A DNA stretch of 64,000 bases from Listeria monocytogenes (lineage in GTDB: Bacteria > Bacillota > Bacilli > Lactobacillales > Listeriaceae). The notes below the pieces were generated by a model, which did no database searches, was not told the origin of the DNA, and saw only the letters and a list, made by a program, of their open reading frames with translations. The stretch is from positions 2,028,001-2,092,000 of the forward strand of contig NZ_CP054041.1 in assembly GCF_013282665.1 (NCBI RefSeq), read 5' to 3'. Below, piece after piece: positions 44,365-53,511 of this stretch (positions are counted from its first letter, which is position 1; each line of letters starts with the position of its first letter). The position numbers and the translations under genes were made by a program.

Positions 44365-45087
44365 ATGTCAGAAATCGCAATTAATGTAACCAATTTAGAT
44401 GTGAAAATTGGCAAAAAGCAAATTTTGTCGGATATGTCTCTTGAAATAGCAAAAGGCGAGATATTTGGCTTGATAGGACCATCCGGTGCGGGGAAAACCA
44501 CGCTCGTTAAGACTATTATTGGGATGGAAAAGGCAACGAATGGTACAACCGAAGTGTTAGGAAAAGTAATGCCTAATTTACCCGTCATTAGCAAAATTGG
44601 TTACATGGCCCAATCAGACGCACTTTATACCGATTTAACAGCTAAAGAAAACTTAGATTTTTTTGCTTCACTATATTCTATCAAAGGTGCAGCCAAAAAA
44701 GACCGAATGAAGTATGCAGCCACTTTAGTTAATTTACAACAAGATTTAACTAAAAAGGTGAACAATTATTCGGGAGGGATGAAACGTAGGCTGTCTCTCG
44801 CAATTTCTGTCCTTGCTGACCCAGATGTCCTAATTCTAGATGAGCCGACAGTCGGAATTGATCCAGAACTTAGAAAAACGATTTGGGAAGAATTAGGTGA
44901 CCTAAAAGCGAATGGTAAATGCATCCTTGTGACGACACACGTGATGGATGAAGCTGAAAAATGCGATAGACTTGCCATGATAAGAAATGGAAAAATAATC
45001 GCTCTAGGGACACCACAAGAGCTCTCAAGCAAAACGTCATCTGGTAAGTTAGAAGATGCCTTTTTAGAGTTTGGAGGGAAGGACTAA
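44365..45087 (+). CDS. ABC transporter ATP-binding protein
   Basis: 240 residues. Walker A GLIGPSGAGKTTLVKTIIGM, Q-loop YMAQSDALYTDLTAKENL, signature NYSGGMKRRLSLAISVL, Walker B VLILDEPTVGIDPELR and H-loop VTTHVMDEA. It belongs to the drug/lipid-exporting ABC-2 group. The stop overlaps the ATG of the permease gene by 1 nt. Substrate not known; control by an adjacent TetR regulator suggests export of a toxic compound. Confidence 0.93.
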   Translation: MSEIAINVTNLDVKIGKKQILSDMSLEIAKGEIFGLIGPSGAGKTTLVKTIIGMEKATNGTTEVLGKVMPNLPVISKIGYMAQSDALYTDLTAKENLDFFASLYSIKGAAKKDRMKYAATLVNLQQDLTKKVNNYSGGMKRRLSLAISVLADPDVLILDEPTVGIDPELRKTIWEELGDLKANGKCILVTTHVMDEAEKCDRLAMIRNGKIIALGTPQELSSKTSSGKLEDAFLEFGGKD

Positions 45088-46202
45088 TGCGAATACTTGC
45101 AATCGTCAAACGCATCATTAACCAATTTCGCCGGGATAAACGGACGCTTGCCCTAATGTTTCTTGCGCCACTTTTACTTATTACGCTTCTCACTTACTTA
45201 TTCGAAGGTGACACAGTGCAGCCAGTTGTTGGTGTAAGTGGACTTTCTGACTCCATGGTAAAAGAACTGAAAGCAAACGACTTAACGATCAAAACATACT
45301 CAGAAAATACCGACGTGACTGCTAAAATTAAAGATGCCAACCTCGACGCTTTTTTCAAACAAAACGGTGAAAAACTCGAAGTCACCTATGAAAATAGTGA
45401 ACCAAGCTTGAGTAAGGAAATCGGATTAAAACTACAAAAAACATTGATGACGGAACAACAAACGCAAGCGAAAAACCAAGCAAAGGCAACCGGAGAAGCT
45501 CTTGCTAAAGCTGGAATTGATCCAAACAGTATTCCGTCACTTACCAAAAGTCCAGAGAAACTAACACTCTCAACAGATTACGTATACGGCGATAAAGATA
45601 CTAGCTTTTTCGACACAATTAGCCCGATTTTCATTGGCTTTTTCGTTTTCTTCTTCGTATTTTTGATTGCCGGTATTTCTTTCTTGAGAGAACGAACAAC
45701 AGGTACGCTTGAACGACTTATGGCAACCCCAATTAAACGTATCGAATTAGAACTAGGCTATTTGATAGGCTTTGGTATTTTTGCGTTACTACAGTCTATC
45801 TTAGTCGCAGTTTTCTCCATCCAAGTACTAGGCATGATGCAAAACGGCTCCTTATTCTATGTGTTACTAATTACGTTAACACTCGGCATGGTTTCTTTAG
45901 CGCTAGGAATTTTACTTTCTACGTTTGCAAATAATGAATTTCAAATCGTACAATTTATTCCAATCGTTATCGTGCCACAAGTCTTATTTTGTGGGATTTT
46001 CCCGCTCGATGGAATGGCTGATTGGCTTGTGTGGATTGCCCACATTATGCCGCTATACTACGGCGCAAATGCACTAACATCCATCATGGTAAAAGGAGAA
46101 GGATTCGCTTCGTTTGCAACTGATTTCTATATTTTACTAGGATTTGTGCTCGTATTTGTTATATTAAATATTTTTGCTTTGAAAAAATATCGTAAAGTTT
46201 AA
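45087..46202 (+). CDS. ABC-2 type transporter permease
   Basis: 371 residues. One N-terminal membrane segment (RTLALMFLAPLLLITLLTYLF), then an extracytoplasmic domain of about 150 residues, then five segments from about 170 with the ABC-2 motif FLRERTTGTLERLMATPIKRIELELGYLIGF. It forms the membrane part with the ATPase encoded upstream; the starts and stops overlap. The large outside domain is typical of YhgE/YadH-like drug or antimicrobial exporters. Confidence 0.92.
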   Translation: MRILAIVKRIINQFRRDKRTLALMFLAPLLLITLLTYLFEGDTVQPVVGVSGLSDSMVKELKANDLTIKTYSENTDVTAKIKDANLDAFFKQNGEKLEVTYENSEPSLSKEIGLKLQKTLMTEQQTQAKNQAKATGEALAKAGIDPNSIPSLTKSPEKLTLSTDYVYGDKDTSFFDTISPIFIGFFVFFFVFLIAGISFLRERTTGTLERLMATPIKRIELELGYLIGFGIFALLQSILVAVFSIQVLGMMQNGSLFYVLLITLTLGMVSLALGILLSTFANNEFQIVQFIPIVIVPQVLFCGIFPLDGMADWLVWIAHIMPLYYGANALTSIMVKGEGFASFATDFYILLGFVLVFVILNIFALKKYRKV

Positions 46203-46223
46203 GTGGAAAGGAGGATATAAGGC

Positions 46224-46880
46224 GTGGATGCAGAAGGGGACATTATCCGTCAAATGCTTGATTTAACGGAAAAAGAAACAAAAATGAGTGAAAAACAGCG
46301 CCGAATTGTCGCTGCTTCCATCGAACTATTTGCTGAAAAAGGGTATGCTGGAACTTCAACGAATGAAATTGCTAAAAAAGCAGGGGTTGCAGAAGGCACC
46401 ATTTTTAGACATTACAAAACGAAAAAAGATTTACTAATGGCGATTACAATGCCAACACTCATCGGTGGTGTGATACCATTTTTAGCACAAAGTTTTGTCA
46501 AAGAAGTGTTTGAAAGTGAATATCCAGATTTTCAGTCATTTATTCGGGAGATTATTGTTAATCGCTTTGACTTTGCTAAAGAAAATGGGAAGGTCATCAA
46601 GATTTACTTCATGGAACTATTTTACCACGATGAGCTAAGAGAACAGTTTTCAGAAATTTTTATGACGCATGTAAAAGGACAATTTGATCAAATGATTGAT
46701 TACTATAAAGAGCGCGGAGAAATTGTTGATATGCCGAACAGTACAATTATGCGTGCCCTTATTACAAATATTGTCGGCTTTATGCTAACGAGGTTTGTCG
46801 TTATGCCTGACGTGGAGTGGGATGACGCAAAAGAAATTGATGATACGGTAGCTTACATTATGCGAGGTTTAGGCAAATAA
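46224..46880 (+). CDS. TetR-family transcriptional regulator
   Basis: 218 residues starting at GTG behind GGAGG. The N-terminal helix-turn-helix is QRRIVAASIELFAEKGYAGTSTNEIAKKAGVAEGTIFRHYKTKKDLL, after a 20-residue extension. The C-terminal ligand domain (about 75-218) is family-variable. As third gene of the exporter operon, it probably represses it through the TGAGT/ACTCA palindrome. It is followed by a bidirectional terminator. Confidence 0.92.
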   Translation: MDAEGDIIRQMLDLTEKETKMSEKQRRIVAASIELFAEKGYAGTSTNEIAKKAGVAEGTIFRHYKTKKDLLMAITMPTLIGGVIPFLAQSFVKEVFESEYPDFQSFIREIIVNRFDFAKENGKVIKIYFMELFYHDELREQFSEIFMTHVKGQFDQMIDYYKERGEIVDMPNSTIMRALITNIVGFMLTRFVVMPDVEWDDAKEIDDTVAYIMRGLGK

Positions 46881-46915
46881 AAAAGAGTCCAGATATTCTG
46901 GACTCTTTTTTATAT
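46880..46915. terminator. Bidirectional terminator
   Basis: AAAGAGTCCAGA and TCTGGACTCTTT form a near-perfect stem with a 3-nt loop, with A and T runs. It serves the TetR gene (plus) and ltaS (minus). Confidence 0.9.
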
Positions 46916-48877
46916 TTAATTACTGGATGAATCAGTTGATTTTTTCTTATTATAATTGTATTTACTTGGATCCACTTTTTTGAAACCATCAGGAGCATAG
47001 AAACGCAACAAGTCACCTTGTAGTACAGAATCTGAAAGCTCTAATTCTTTTGCTACTTTTTCTTTTGTTTCTTTCATTTCTTTTGTTTCCGTAGCAATTG
47101 GTTCTCCAGTTTGTTGATTATACATGTTGCCACCAATCATGGAATAGGTAGGAGTTATATAATCACCATTTCGGAATGGAACAAGTTGTTTATGATCTTT
47201 AGAAAGTAAATCTGTACCAAATTGCAAGTACTCTTTATTATCAACGCCAAGTAAGTGAAGTAATGTCGGAAGTAAGTCAACTTGACCACCGTATTGTTCT
47301 TGAACGCCACCTTGAACACCAGGAACGTGAATCATTAAAGGAACACGCTGCGCTTGGGCATTTTCAAAAGTGTTGTAATCTTTACCAAGAATTTTGGTCA
47401 TTGCTTGTTCATGATTGTCGGAAATACCATAATGGTCGCCGTACATGATAATGACAGAGTTATCGTAAAGACCAGTTTTCTTCAAGTAATCAACAAAGCT
47501 TTTCACAGATTCGTCTAAATAACGAGCTGTTTGGAAATACGTATCTACAGATGAATCGCCTGTTGTTGCTGGAGCAATCGAAGCATCTTTCTCATCAATT
47601 GGATAAGGGAAGTGGTTCGTAAGCGTAATAAATTTCGTGTAGAACGGTTGTTGTAAGGATGATAGATATTCTTCCGATTCTTTAAAGAATGGTTTATCTT
47701 TAAGTCCATAGTTAGAAACATCTGCTTCGTTCATATCGTAGTAACTAGCATCAAAGAAATGATCGTAACCAAATTGTTTATAAATTTCATCACGATTCCA
47801 GAAGCTCTTATAGTTACCATGGAATACAGCGCTTGTGTAGCCTTGTTGTCCTAAAATAGCAGATGCTGATTCGTAGGTGTTTTTACCTTTAGTTGTAAAG
47901 GCAGAACCTTGAGGCAAGCCGTAAAGTGAGTTCTCAAGTAACATTTCGGAGTCAGCTGTTTTACCTTGACCTGTTTGGTGGAAGAAGTTTGTAAAGCTTA
48001 GTGTATTTTGATCTTTAAAGAAAGAGTTAATAAACGGCGTTACTTCTTCTCCATTTAATTTATAATTCACTAGGAATTGTTGGAAACTCTCTAAGTGAAT
48101 ATAAATCACGTTTTTGCCTTTTGCTTTACCGAAATATTCCGGATTTGGCGCGGCATATTTGGATTTAGTATAGTTTAACACTTCTGTAACATCACTACTA
48201 TCAGCAAGTGCACGCTGTGTAGATGATTCAGTACTTTTCACGGCGTCATAGATTTGGTAGTTAGTCATACCAAGATATTTAACGATGTAATTTCTATCAA
48301 ATGTTCTTGTTAAAAGTTGTGGACGATCAATTTCTGCAAGTCCCAAGTTACCAAAGAACATTGCAATACCAAGCGTCAGCACCCCAACTACTTTTCTTGC
48401 ACGAATACGGGCTGTTTTGTTTGGTTTTACAAAACGGAAAGCAAGCAGTGCAATTAAAATGATAATATCCACGAAGTAAATAATATCGTGCCAGCTGAGT
48501 AACGCTGTGATAGTACCTCCCATGTCGCCCATGTTTTGCATTTGTTTTGCGTTAAGATTCGGAAGCGTAATGAAATCACTAAAGAATCTATAATATACAA
48601 TATTTGCGTAAAGAATAAAACTCATTAAAAAGTCAATGACGATAATCCAAATGAATGAACGACGTCCCTTAGCAAAGAGCGCAAGACCCATAAAGAAAAT
48701 GGCTCCGCTTAATGGATTAATGAACAGCAGAATTTGCTGCATCAGATTTTCTATGCCAAGTTTGAATTCAAGTTGATATGCAATATACGTTTTTAGCCAA
48801 TAAAGAATGACGGCTAGAACAAAAAATCCATAATTCTTGCTTAAAAACGTTTGGATTTTTATTTTCCAATCCTTCAT
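46916..48877 (-). CDS. ltaS: Lipoteichoic acid synthase LtaS
   Basis: 653 residues. Five N-terminal membrane segments (up to about 180), then an extracellular sulfatase-fold domain. The catalytic Thr307 is in HQTGQGKTADSEM. Metal ligands are seen in YIHLESFQQFL, YGDHYGISDNH and AVFHGNYKSFWNRD. A signal-peptidase-like ALA at 223-225 would allow release of the domain, as in S. aureus LtaS. It polymerises glycerophosphate from phosphatidylglycerol into the LTA backbone. GGAGAGGTG precedes the ATG. The leader has a terminator-like hairpin (separate entry). Confidence 0.95.
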   Translation of the reverse strand: MKDWKIKIQTFLSKNYGFFVLAVILYWLKTYIAYQLEFKLGIENLMQQILLFINPLSGAIFFMGLALFAKGRRSFIWIIVIDFLMSFILYANIVYYRFFSDFITLPNLNAKQMQNMGDMGGTITALLSWHDIIYFVDIIILIALLAFRFVKPNKTARIRARKVVGVLTLGIAMFFGNLGLAEIDRPQLLTRTFDRNYIVKYLGMTNYQIYDAVKSTESSTQRALADSSDVTEVLNYTKSKYAAPNPEYFGKAKGKNVIYIHLESFQQFLVNYKLNGEEVTPFINSFFKDQNTLSFTNFFHQTGQGKTADSEMLLENSLYGLPQGSAFTTKGKNTYESASAILGQQGYTSAVFHGNYKSFWNRDEIYKQFGYDHFFDASYYDMNEADVSNYGLKDKPFFKESEEYLSSLQQPFYTKFITLTNHFPYPIDEKDASIAPATTGDSSVDTYFQTARYLDESVKSFVDYLKKTGLYDNSVIIMYGDHYGISDNHEQAMTKILGKDYNTFENAQAQRVPLMIHVPGVQGGVQEQYGGQVDLLPTLLHLLGVDNKEYLQFGTDLLSKDHKQLVPFRNGDYITPTYSMIGGNMYNQQTGEPIATETKEMKETKEKVAKELELSDSVLQGDLLRFYAPDGFKKVDPSKYNYNKKKSTDSSSN

Positions 48878-48928
48878 GAAACACCTCTCCTACACACTAT
48901 TTACTCGTTTTATTTGTTATTTTGAAAT

Positions 48929-48975
48929 GAAAAAAAGAAGCTGTATTATGTAACAAAAAAACATCTTCATACAGC
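48929..48975 (-). terminator. Terminator-like hairpin in the ltaS leader
   Basis: On the minus strand GCTGTAT and ATACAGC form a 7-bp stem around a 22-nt loop, followed by TTCTTTTTTT. No other minus-strand gene lies upstream, so it would act on the ltaS message only. Confidence 0.5.
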
Positions 48976-48990
48976 ACCCACTTTAACATA

Positions 48991-49018
48991 ATTCTAACAC
49001 AAGATTAATAAAAGGCAA
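48991..49018 (-). promoter_or_regulatory. Putative sigma-A promoter of ltaS
   Basis: On the minus strand TTGCCT (49018-49013), 16 nt, TAGAAT (48996-48991). It would give a leader of about 107 nt that includes the terminator-like hairpin. Confidence 0.5.
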
Positions 49019-49136
49019 GTTATAACGTATACGTCTGAAGTAGGATTTATGAAGAAATAGTCTTATATAACTAGTCAAAAAAGAACCATTTGGAAAGGAA
49101 TTCTGCTAGAATAAAAAGAAAACATTGAGGTACGAA

Positions 49137-49760
49137 ATGGATACGATTATTACAAACGCATTTTTTGAAAACAAGCCGACCATCGAATTAGCGAGAGATA
49201 TTCTTGGTATGCGCCTAGTACATCAAACAAATAATGGGAAGCTTTCCGGACTAATAGTGGAAACAGAAGCTTACCTTGGGGCAACTGATAAGGCGGCGCA
49301 TAGTTTTCAAAATCTCCGAACGAAACGAACAGAAGTCATGTTTTCATCCCCAGGAACAATCTATATGTACCAAATGCACCGCCAAGTGTTGCTTAATTTC
49401 ATAACCATGCCAGAAGGAATTCCAGAAGCCATTCTAATCCGAGCCATCGAACCTGACGAAGAAGCGAAACATCTGATGGAACAGAATCGTCATGGGAAAA
49501 CGGGTTACGAACTTACTAATGGCCCCGGAAAATTAACACAAGCTTTAGGATTAAGTATAGAAGATTACGGGAAAACTCTTTTTGATAGTAATATTTGGTT
49601 AGAAAAGGCAAAAACACCGCATTTAATAGAAGCAACTAATCGAATAGGGGTGCCAAACAAAGGAATGGCAACCCATTTTCCACTTAGATTTACCGTTAAA
49701 GGAAGCCCCTATATTTCTGCTCAACGAAAAAGTCGGATTCTGACCAACATTTGGGAGTAA
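49137..49760 (+). CDS. 3-methyladenine DNA glycosylase (AAG/MPG family)
   Basis: 207 residues from the ATG at 49137, 6 nt after TTGAGG; the frame can be extended 4 codons to 49125. [29 protein letters not shown] (active-site Glu), [22 protein letters not shown] and [15 protein letters not shown] match the AAG fold. The family removes alkylated bases such as 3-methyladenine and hypoxanthine. It stands alone between ltaS and srtA. Confidence 0.93.
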   Translation: MDTIITNAFFENKPTIELARDILGMRLVHQTNNGKLSGLIVETEAYLGATDKAAHSFQNLRTKRTEVMFSSPGTIYMYQMHRQVLLNFITMPEGIPEAILIRAIEPDEEAKHLMEQNRHGKTGYELTNGPGKLTQALGLSIEDYGKTLFDSNIWLEKAKTPHLIEATNRIGVPNKGMATHFPLRFTVKGSPYISAQRKSRILTNIWE

Positions 49761-49868
49761 CTTTACAATTCTGTCACAGGTAGGGAAAATAGTTCTACTA
49801 AGTTGCTGATTTTCTTTGCTTCATAAGCAGAGCTACTATATAATGAAATAGTTACAAGGAGGAATTAT

Positions 49869-50537
49869 ATGTTAAAGAAAACAATTGCAATAATAATTTT
49901 AATCATCGGGCTACTATTAATTTTTTCCCCATTTATCAAAAACGGCATCGTGAAATACATGAGCGGTCATGAAACAATTGAGCAATATAACGCATCAGAT
50001 ATAAAGAAAAATAATGAAAAAGACGCTACATTTGATTTTGAAAGTGTGCAGCTTCCGTCTATGACATCTGTGATTAAAGGAGCAGCTAATTATGACAAAG
50101 ATGCAGTTGTTGGTTCTATTGCAGTTCCATCCGTAGACGTGAGCCTATTAGTTTTTAAAGGAACCAATACGGCTAATTTACTGGCTGGTGCAACAACCAT
50201 GCGTTCTGATCAAGTCATGGGTAAAGGGAACTATCCGCTTGCAGGGCACCATATGCGTGATGAATCTATGTTGTTTGGTCCTATAATGAAAGTCAAAAAA
50301 GGTGATAAGATTTATCTAACCGATTTGGAAAATTTATACGAATACACTGTTACAGAAACGAAAACGATTGATGAAACTGAAGTAAGTGTGATTGATGATA
50401 CGAAGGACGCTAGAGTCACACTGATTACATGTGACAAACCAACGGAAACAACGAAACGCTTTGTTGCTGTTGGTGAGCTAGAAAAAACCGAAAAACTAAC
50501 AAAAGAACTAGAGAATAAGTATTTCCCTAGTAAATAA
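49869..50537 (+). CDS. srtA: Sortase A
   Basis: 222 residues. An N-terminal membrane anchor (KKTIAIIILIIGLLLIFS) is followed by the sortase beta-barrel. Catalytic triad: His127 in PLAGHHMRDE, Cys188 in VTLITCDKP and Arg197 in TTKRFVAVG. SrtA joins LPXTG proteins to the peptidoglycan crossbridge; the LPHTG protein at 1950-3338 is one substrate candidate. An AAGGAGG ribosome site precedes the ATG. A bidirectional terminator lies directly after the stop and overlaps the end of a convergent lipoprotein gene. Confidence 0.96.
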   Translation: MLKKTIAIIILIIGLLLIFSPFIKNGIVKYMSGHETIEQYNASDIKKNNEKDATFDFESVQLPSMTSVIKGAANYDKDAVVGSIAVPSVDVSLLVFKGTNTANLLAGATTMRSDQVMGKGNYPLAGHHMRDESMLFGPIMKVKKGDKIYLTDLENLYEYTVTETKTIDETEVSVIDDTKDARVTLITCDKPTETTKRFVAVGELEKTEKLTKELENKYFPSK

Positions 50538-51588
50538 AAAATATCCCCACAGATTTTATTCTGCGGGGATATTTTTTATGGAAAGAAAGAGAACTGTTAT
50601 AATCCGTAATTAGATTATTATATTCTTTTATTAATTTTTCAGGTGTACCTTCCGTAGTTTCAATAAAAATAGGGTTCTTTAGGTCGTTTTCAGGTATAGC
50701 TTGTTTTGTTTTGACGCGGTTAAGCAGTGAAGTTGCTTCTGCTTTAATAATCGTTGCTTTTTTTACTAAAAAAACAAGATCATTACTAGTCAATTTTTCT
50801 TTTTGTAGTTGTGTTCCATCTGTACTCGCCTTGATGAACTCGTCATAAGACTTGGTTAAATTGTTATAGTATTTCTCATAAGAGGGAATATCGAGATCTA
50901 CTAAATTAGTAGCAGTTATTTCTTGTTTTCGGAGTTCGGCAATCACTTTTTCACTATCAGAAATGAAAGCATTTAGCGCGAGAGGCGTAAGATTACCAGA
51001 TTTCTTCATTTTTTCAGCTGCAAACTTTTGCTGTTCAGTGTTAATTTTTTGCATAGCTTCATTAAATGTTTGTATTTCTTGATTCGATTTTTTTACGGAA
51101 CTTACTAACTCTTTATGCAAGCTACGCGCTTCTACAAAATCATCATCCAGATAACTTTTAGCGGCGAAATATGTTTGTAAATCATTTAGTATGCGTATTT
51201 CATTTGCTAAATCTGTGGAAAGTTCCTGAATATCTTTATCCATCGGAAAAGAAGGCGTTTCGCTAATAGAATCTTTCATAGTAGTAATAGCGTTGGCTGT
51301 TTCGGTCGGGATTCTTATAGGAACCAAAATATCAGTGCTACTCAGTTGTTTAAAATGACCGTTTTCGTCAGAGTAACATTTGAAATAATTAGCTCGCGTA
51401 TTTAAAAAATCGTCATTAATAGCATTACTTAAATTCACGTAATCGTTGTACTTTACTAAAGTTTCCTTCGAATATAGACTGTCTTCGGTTGCAGTATCTG
51501 CCTTTTTCTCTTTATCGCAGCCAGCTAACAAACTAATAGAAAGCGCGATAATAAGTAAAGATAGGCAGGACTTTTTAAAATAATTCAA
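50527..51588 (-). CDS. DUF3829 (YiiG-like) lipoprotein
   Basis: 353 residues. A lipoprotein signal peptide (KKSCLSLLIIALSISLLAGC) puts a lipidated Cys at 24. The mature protein is long, mostly helical and Lys/Glu/Asn-rich, without further motifs; the pattern (VKYNDYVNLSNAINDDF ... ALNAFISDSEKVI ... YYNNLTKSYDEFIK) fits DUF3829. Its last residues (RRIKSVGIFFIY) are read from the shared terminator, and the stop lies inside the end of srtA. The function is unknown. The convergent overlap and no operon partners suggest independent expression. Confidence 0.75.
   Translation of the reverse strand: MNYFKKSCLSLLIIALSISLLAGCDKEKKADTATEDSLYSKETLVKYNDYVNLSNAINDDFLNTRANYFKCYSDENGHFKQLSSTDILVPIRIPTETANAITTMKDSISETPSFPMDKDIQELSTDLANEIRILNDLQTYFAAKSYLDDDFVEARSLHKELVSSVKKSNQEIQTFNEAMQKINTEQQKFAAEKMKKSGNLTPLALNAFISDSEKVIAELRKQEITATNLVDLDIPSYEKYYNNLTKSYDEFIKASTDGTQLQKEKLTSNDLVFLVKKATIIKAEATSLLNRVKTKQAIPENDLKNPIFIETTEGTPEKLIKEYNNLITDYNSSLSFHKKYPRRIKSVGIFFIY
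50537..50577. terminator. Bidirectional terminator in the overlap of srtA and the lipoprotein gene
   Basis: AAATATCCCCaCAGA and CTGcGGGGATATTT form a stem with A and T runs. It lies after srtA but within the 3' coding end of the minus-strand gene. Confidence 0.85.
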
Positions 51589-51721
51589 TCGTTGATCATC
51601 CTCATCTGTAAATTTAAAAAGGTTCTATAATAAGTGTAGCATTTTTTCTGGATGATTTCTCCTTTTATTGTAAATGTTGTATCATATAAAGGAGGTTTAC
51701 TTTGAGAAAGGAAGTGCAGTG

Positions 51722-52453
51722 ATGAAACTAACCGTTTTTGGACATTGGGGTGGCTATCCGGTAGCGAATGAAGGAACATCTAGTTATTTGCTGGAAGAAG
51801 CTGGGTTTAAGCTTTTAATTGATGTTGGAGCAAGTGCTGTTTCTATTATGCAAAACTATATTGATTCTGATGACATTGATGCGGCAATAATTTCTCATTA
51901 CCATCCAGATCATGTAGCAGACGTAGGAATTTTGCAGCACATTCGCCTATTATCCCAAAAAAAGGAAAAACCGCCCGTCTTACCGATTTATGGACATAAA
52001 GAAGATGAACGGGGCTATTCTTATTTAGAAATGGCCAATGTAACAAAGGCAATCGAATATAAAGCAGACGATACACTGGAAATAGGACCGTTTAAAGTAA
52101 CTTTCTTAAAAACGATTCATCCGGTACCGTGCTATGCAATGAGAATAGAAGCAGGTGGCAAAGTTTTCGTATACACCGCAGATAGCGCTTATCAAGATAG
52201 CTTTATTCCTTTTGCAGAGAGTGCCGATTTATTAGTAACAGACACCAATTTTTTCCATGACCTAGCTGGAAAAACAAAAGTGCATATGGCAAGTACAGAA
52301 GTTGCAAAAATTGCCAAAGAAGCCAATGTGAAATCATTACTCCTTAGTCATTTACCCGAAGTTGGCGATTTAGAAGTCCTAAAACAAGAAGCAGCAGCTA
52401 TTTACAAAGGAGAAATTGCGCTCGCTTCCAAAGGATTCACGAAAACATTTTAA
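51722..52453 (+). CDS. Metallo-beta-lactamase-fold hydrolase, YhfI-like
   Basis: 243 residues from the ATG at 51722 behind AAAGGAAGTG; the frame is open to 51674 but without a better site. Metal-binding SHYHPDHVADV is the HxHxDH motif. Further ligands are in KTIHPVPCYAM, YTADSAYQ and LLLSHLPE. This is the RNase Z/YhfI-like group of metal hydrolases of unknown substrate. In Bacillus yhfI also precedes a lipoate-protein ligase gene (yhfJ/lplJ), so the pairing with lplA is conserved. Confidence 0.88.
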   Translation: MKLTVFGHWGGYPVANEGTSSYLLEEAGFKLLIDVGASAVSIMQNYIDSDDIDAAIISHYHPDHVADVGILQHIRLLSQKKEKPPVLPIYGHKEDERGYSYLEMANVTKAIEYKADDTLEIGPFKVTFLKTIHPVPCYAMRIEAGGKVFVYTADSAYQDSFIPFAESADLLVTDTNFFHDLAGKTKVHMASTEVAKIAKEANVKSLLLSHLPEVGDLEVLKQEAAAIYKGEIALASKGFTKTF

Positions 52454-52476
52454 TATAGAAGAAAAGGGGTAGGAGT

Positions 52477-53472
52477 ATGTATTTTATCGATAATAATAAT
52501 GAGAAAGATCCGCGTATTAATTTAGCGGTGGAGGAATTTATTTTAACAGAATTAAATCTAGATGAGCCCGTACTGTTATTTTATATTAATAAGCCATCGA
52601 TTATCATTGGACGCAACCAAAATACAGTAGAAGAAATTGATACAGAGTATGTGGAGAAAAATGATGTTATTGTTGTGCGCAGACTTTCTGGTGGTGGAGC
52701 TGTTTATCACGATGAAGGAAACTTGAATTTCAGTTTTATCACGGAAGATGACGGCGAGTCTTTCCATAATTTTGCGAAATTTACACAACCGATTGTGGAA
52801 GCGCTGAAACGTTTAGGTGTCAATGCGGAACTAAAAGGGCGCAATGATTTATTGATTGATGGTTTCAAAGTTTCCGGTAATGCGCAATTTGCAACCAAAG
52901 GAAAAATGTTCTCGCACGGCACATTAATGTTTGATTTGAACTTAGATAACGTTGCGGCATCGCTAAAACCACGTAAAGATAAAATCGAATCAAAAGGTAT
53001 AAAATCTGTTCGTAGTCGTGTAGCAAATATTTCTGATTTCATGGATCAAGAAATGACCACCGAAGAGTTCCGCGATTTGCTCTTACTTTATATTTTTAAT
53101 GTCGAAAAAGTAGAAGACGTAAAAGAATATAAATTAACTGCTGCAGATTGGGAAAAAATCCACGAAATATCTGCTAAACGTTATGGTAATTGGGATTGGA
53201 ATTACGGAAAATCACCAAAATTCGACTTAACACGTACAAAACGTTTCCCAGTAGGAGCCGTCGATGTTCGCTTAAATGTACAAAAAGGGATTATTACAGA
53301 TATCAAGATTTTTGGAGACTTCTTTGGCGTGAAAAATGTGGCTGACATCGAGGATAAATTAGTTAATGCTACTTATAAACGTGAAGCTTTGGCTGAGGCG
53401 TTAGAAGATATAGACGTAAAAGAATACTTTGGTAACATTACGAAAGATGAATTTTTAGATTTACTTTATTAA
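52477..53472 (+). CDS. lplA1: Lipoate-protein ligase A
   Basis: 331 residues. RRLSGGGAVYHDEGNLNFSF is the lipoate/lipoyl-AMP loop, GRNDLLIDGFKVSGNAQF contains the catalytic Lys, and MFSHGTLMFDLNL follows. The C-terminal domain (from about 245) is the accessory domain of bacterial LplA. The enzyme attaches scavenged lipoate to E2 subunits; in L. monocytogenes LplA1 is needed for growth in host cytosol. It lies 23 nt after the YhfI-like gene and is followed by a terminator. Confidence 0.95.
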   Translation: MYFIDNNNEKDPRINLAVEEFILTELNLDEPVLLFYINKPSIIIGRNQNTVEEIDTEYVEKNDVIVVRRLSGGGAVYHDEGNLNFSFITEDDGESFHNFAKFTQPIVEALKRLGVNAELKGRNDLLIDGFKVSGNAQFATKGKMFSHGTLMFDLNLDNVAASLKPRKDKIESKGIKSVRSRVANISDFMDQEMTTEEFRDLLLLYIFNVEKVEDVKEYKLTAADWEKIHEISAKRYGNWDWNYGKSPKFDLTRTKRFPVGAVDVRLNVQKGIITDIKIFGDFFGVKNVADIEDKLVNATYKREALAEALEDIDVKEYFGNITKDEFLDLLY

Positions 53473-53511
53473 AAAAAGAAAGCACGCATTTCGCGTGCTT
53501 TCTTTTTTTAT
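53472..53511. terminator. Bidirectional terminator
   Basis: AAAGAAAGCACGC and GCGTGCTTTCTTT form a perfect stem with a 5-nt loop and flanking A and T runs. It is shared by lplA1 (plus) and the VTT gene (minus). Confidence 0.9.
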
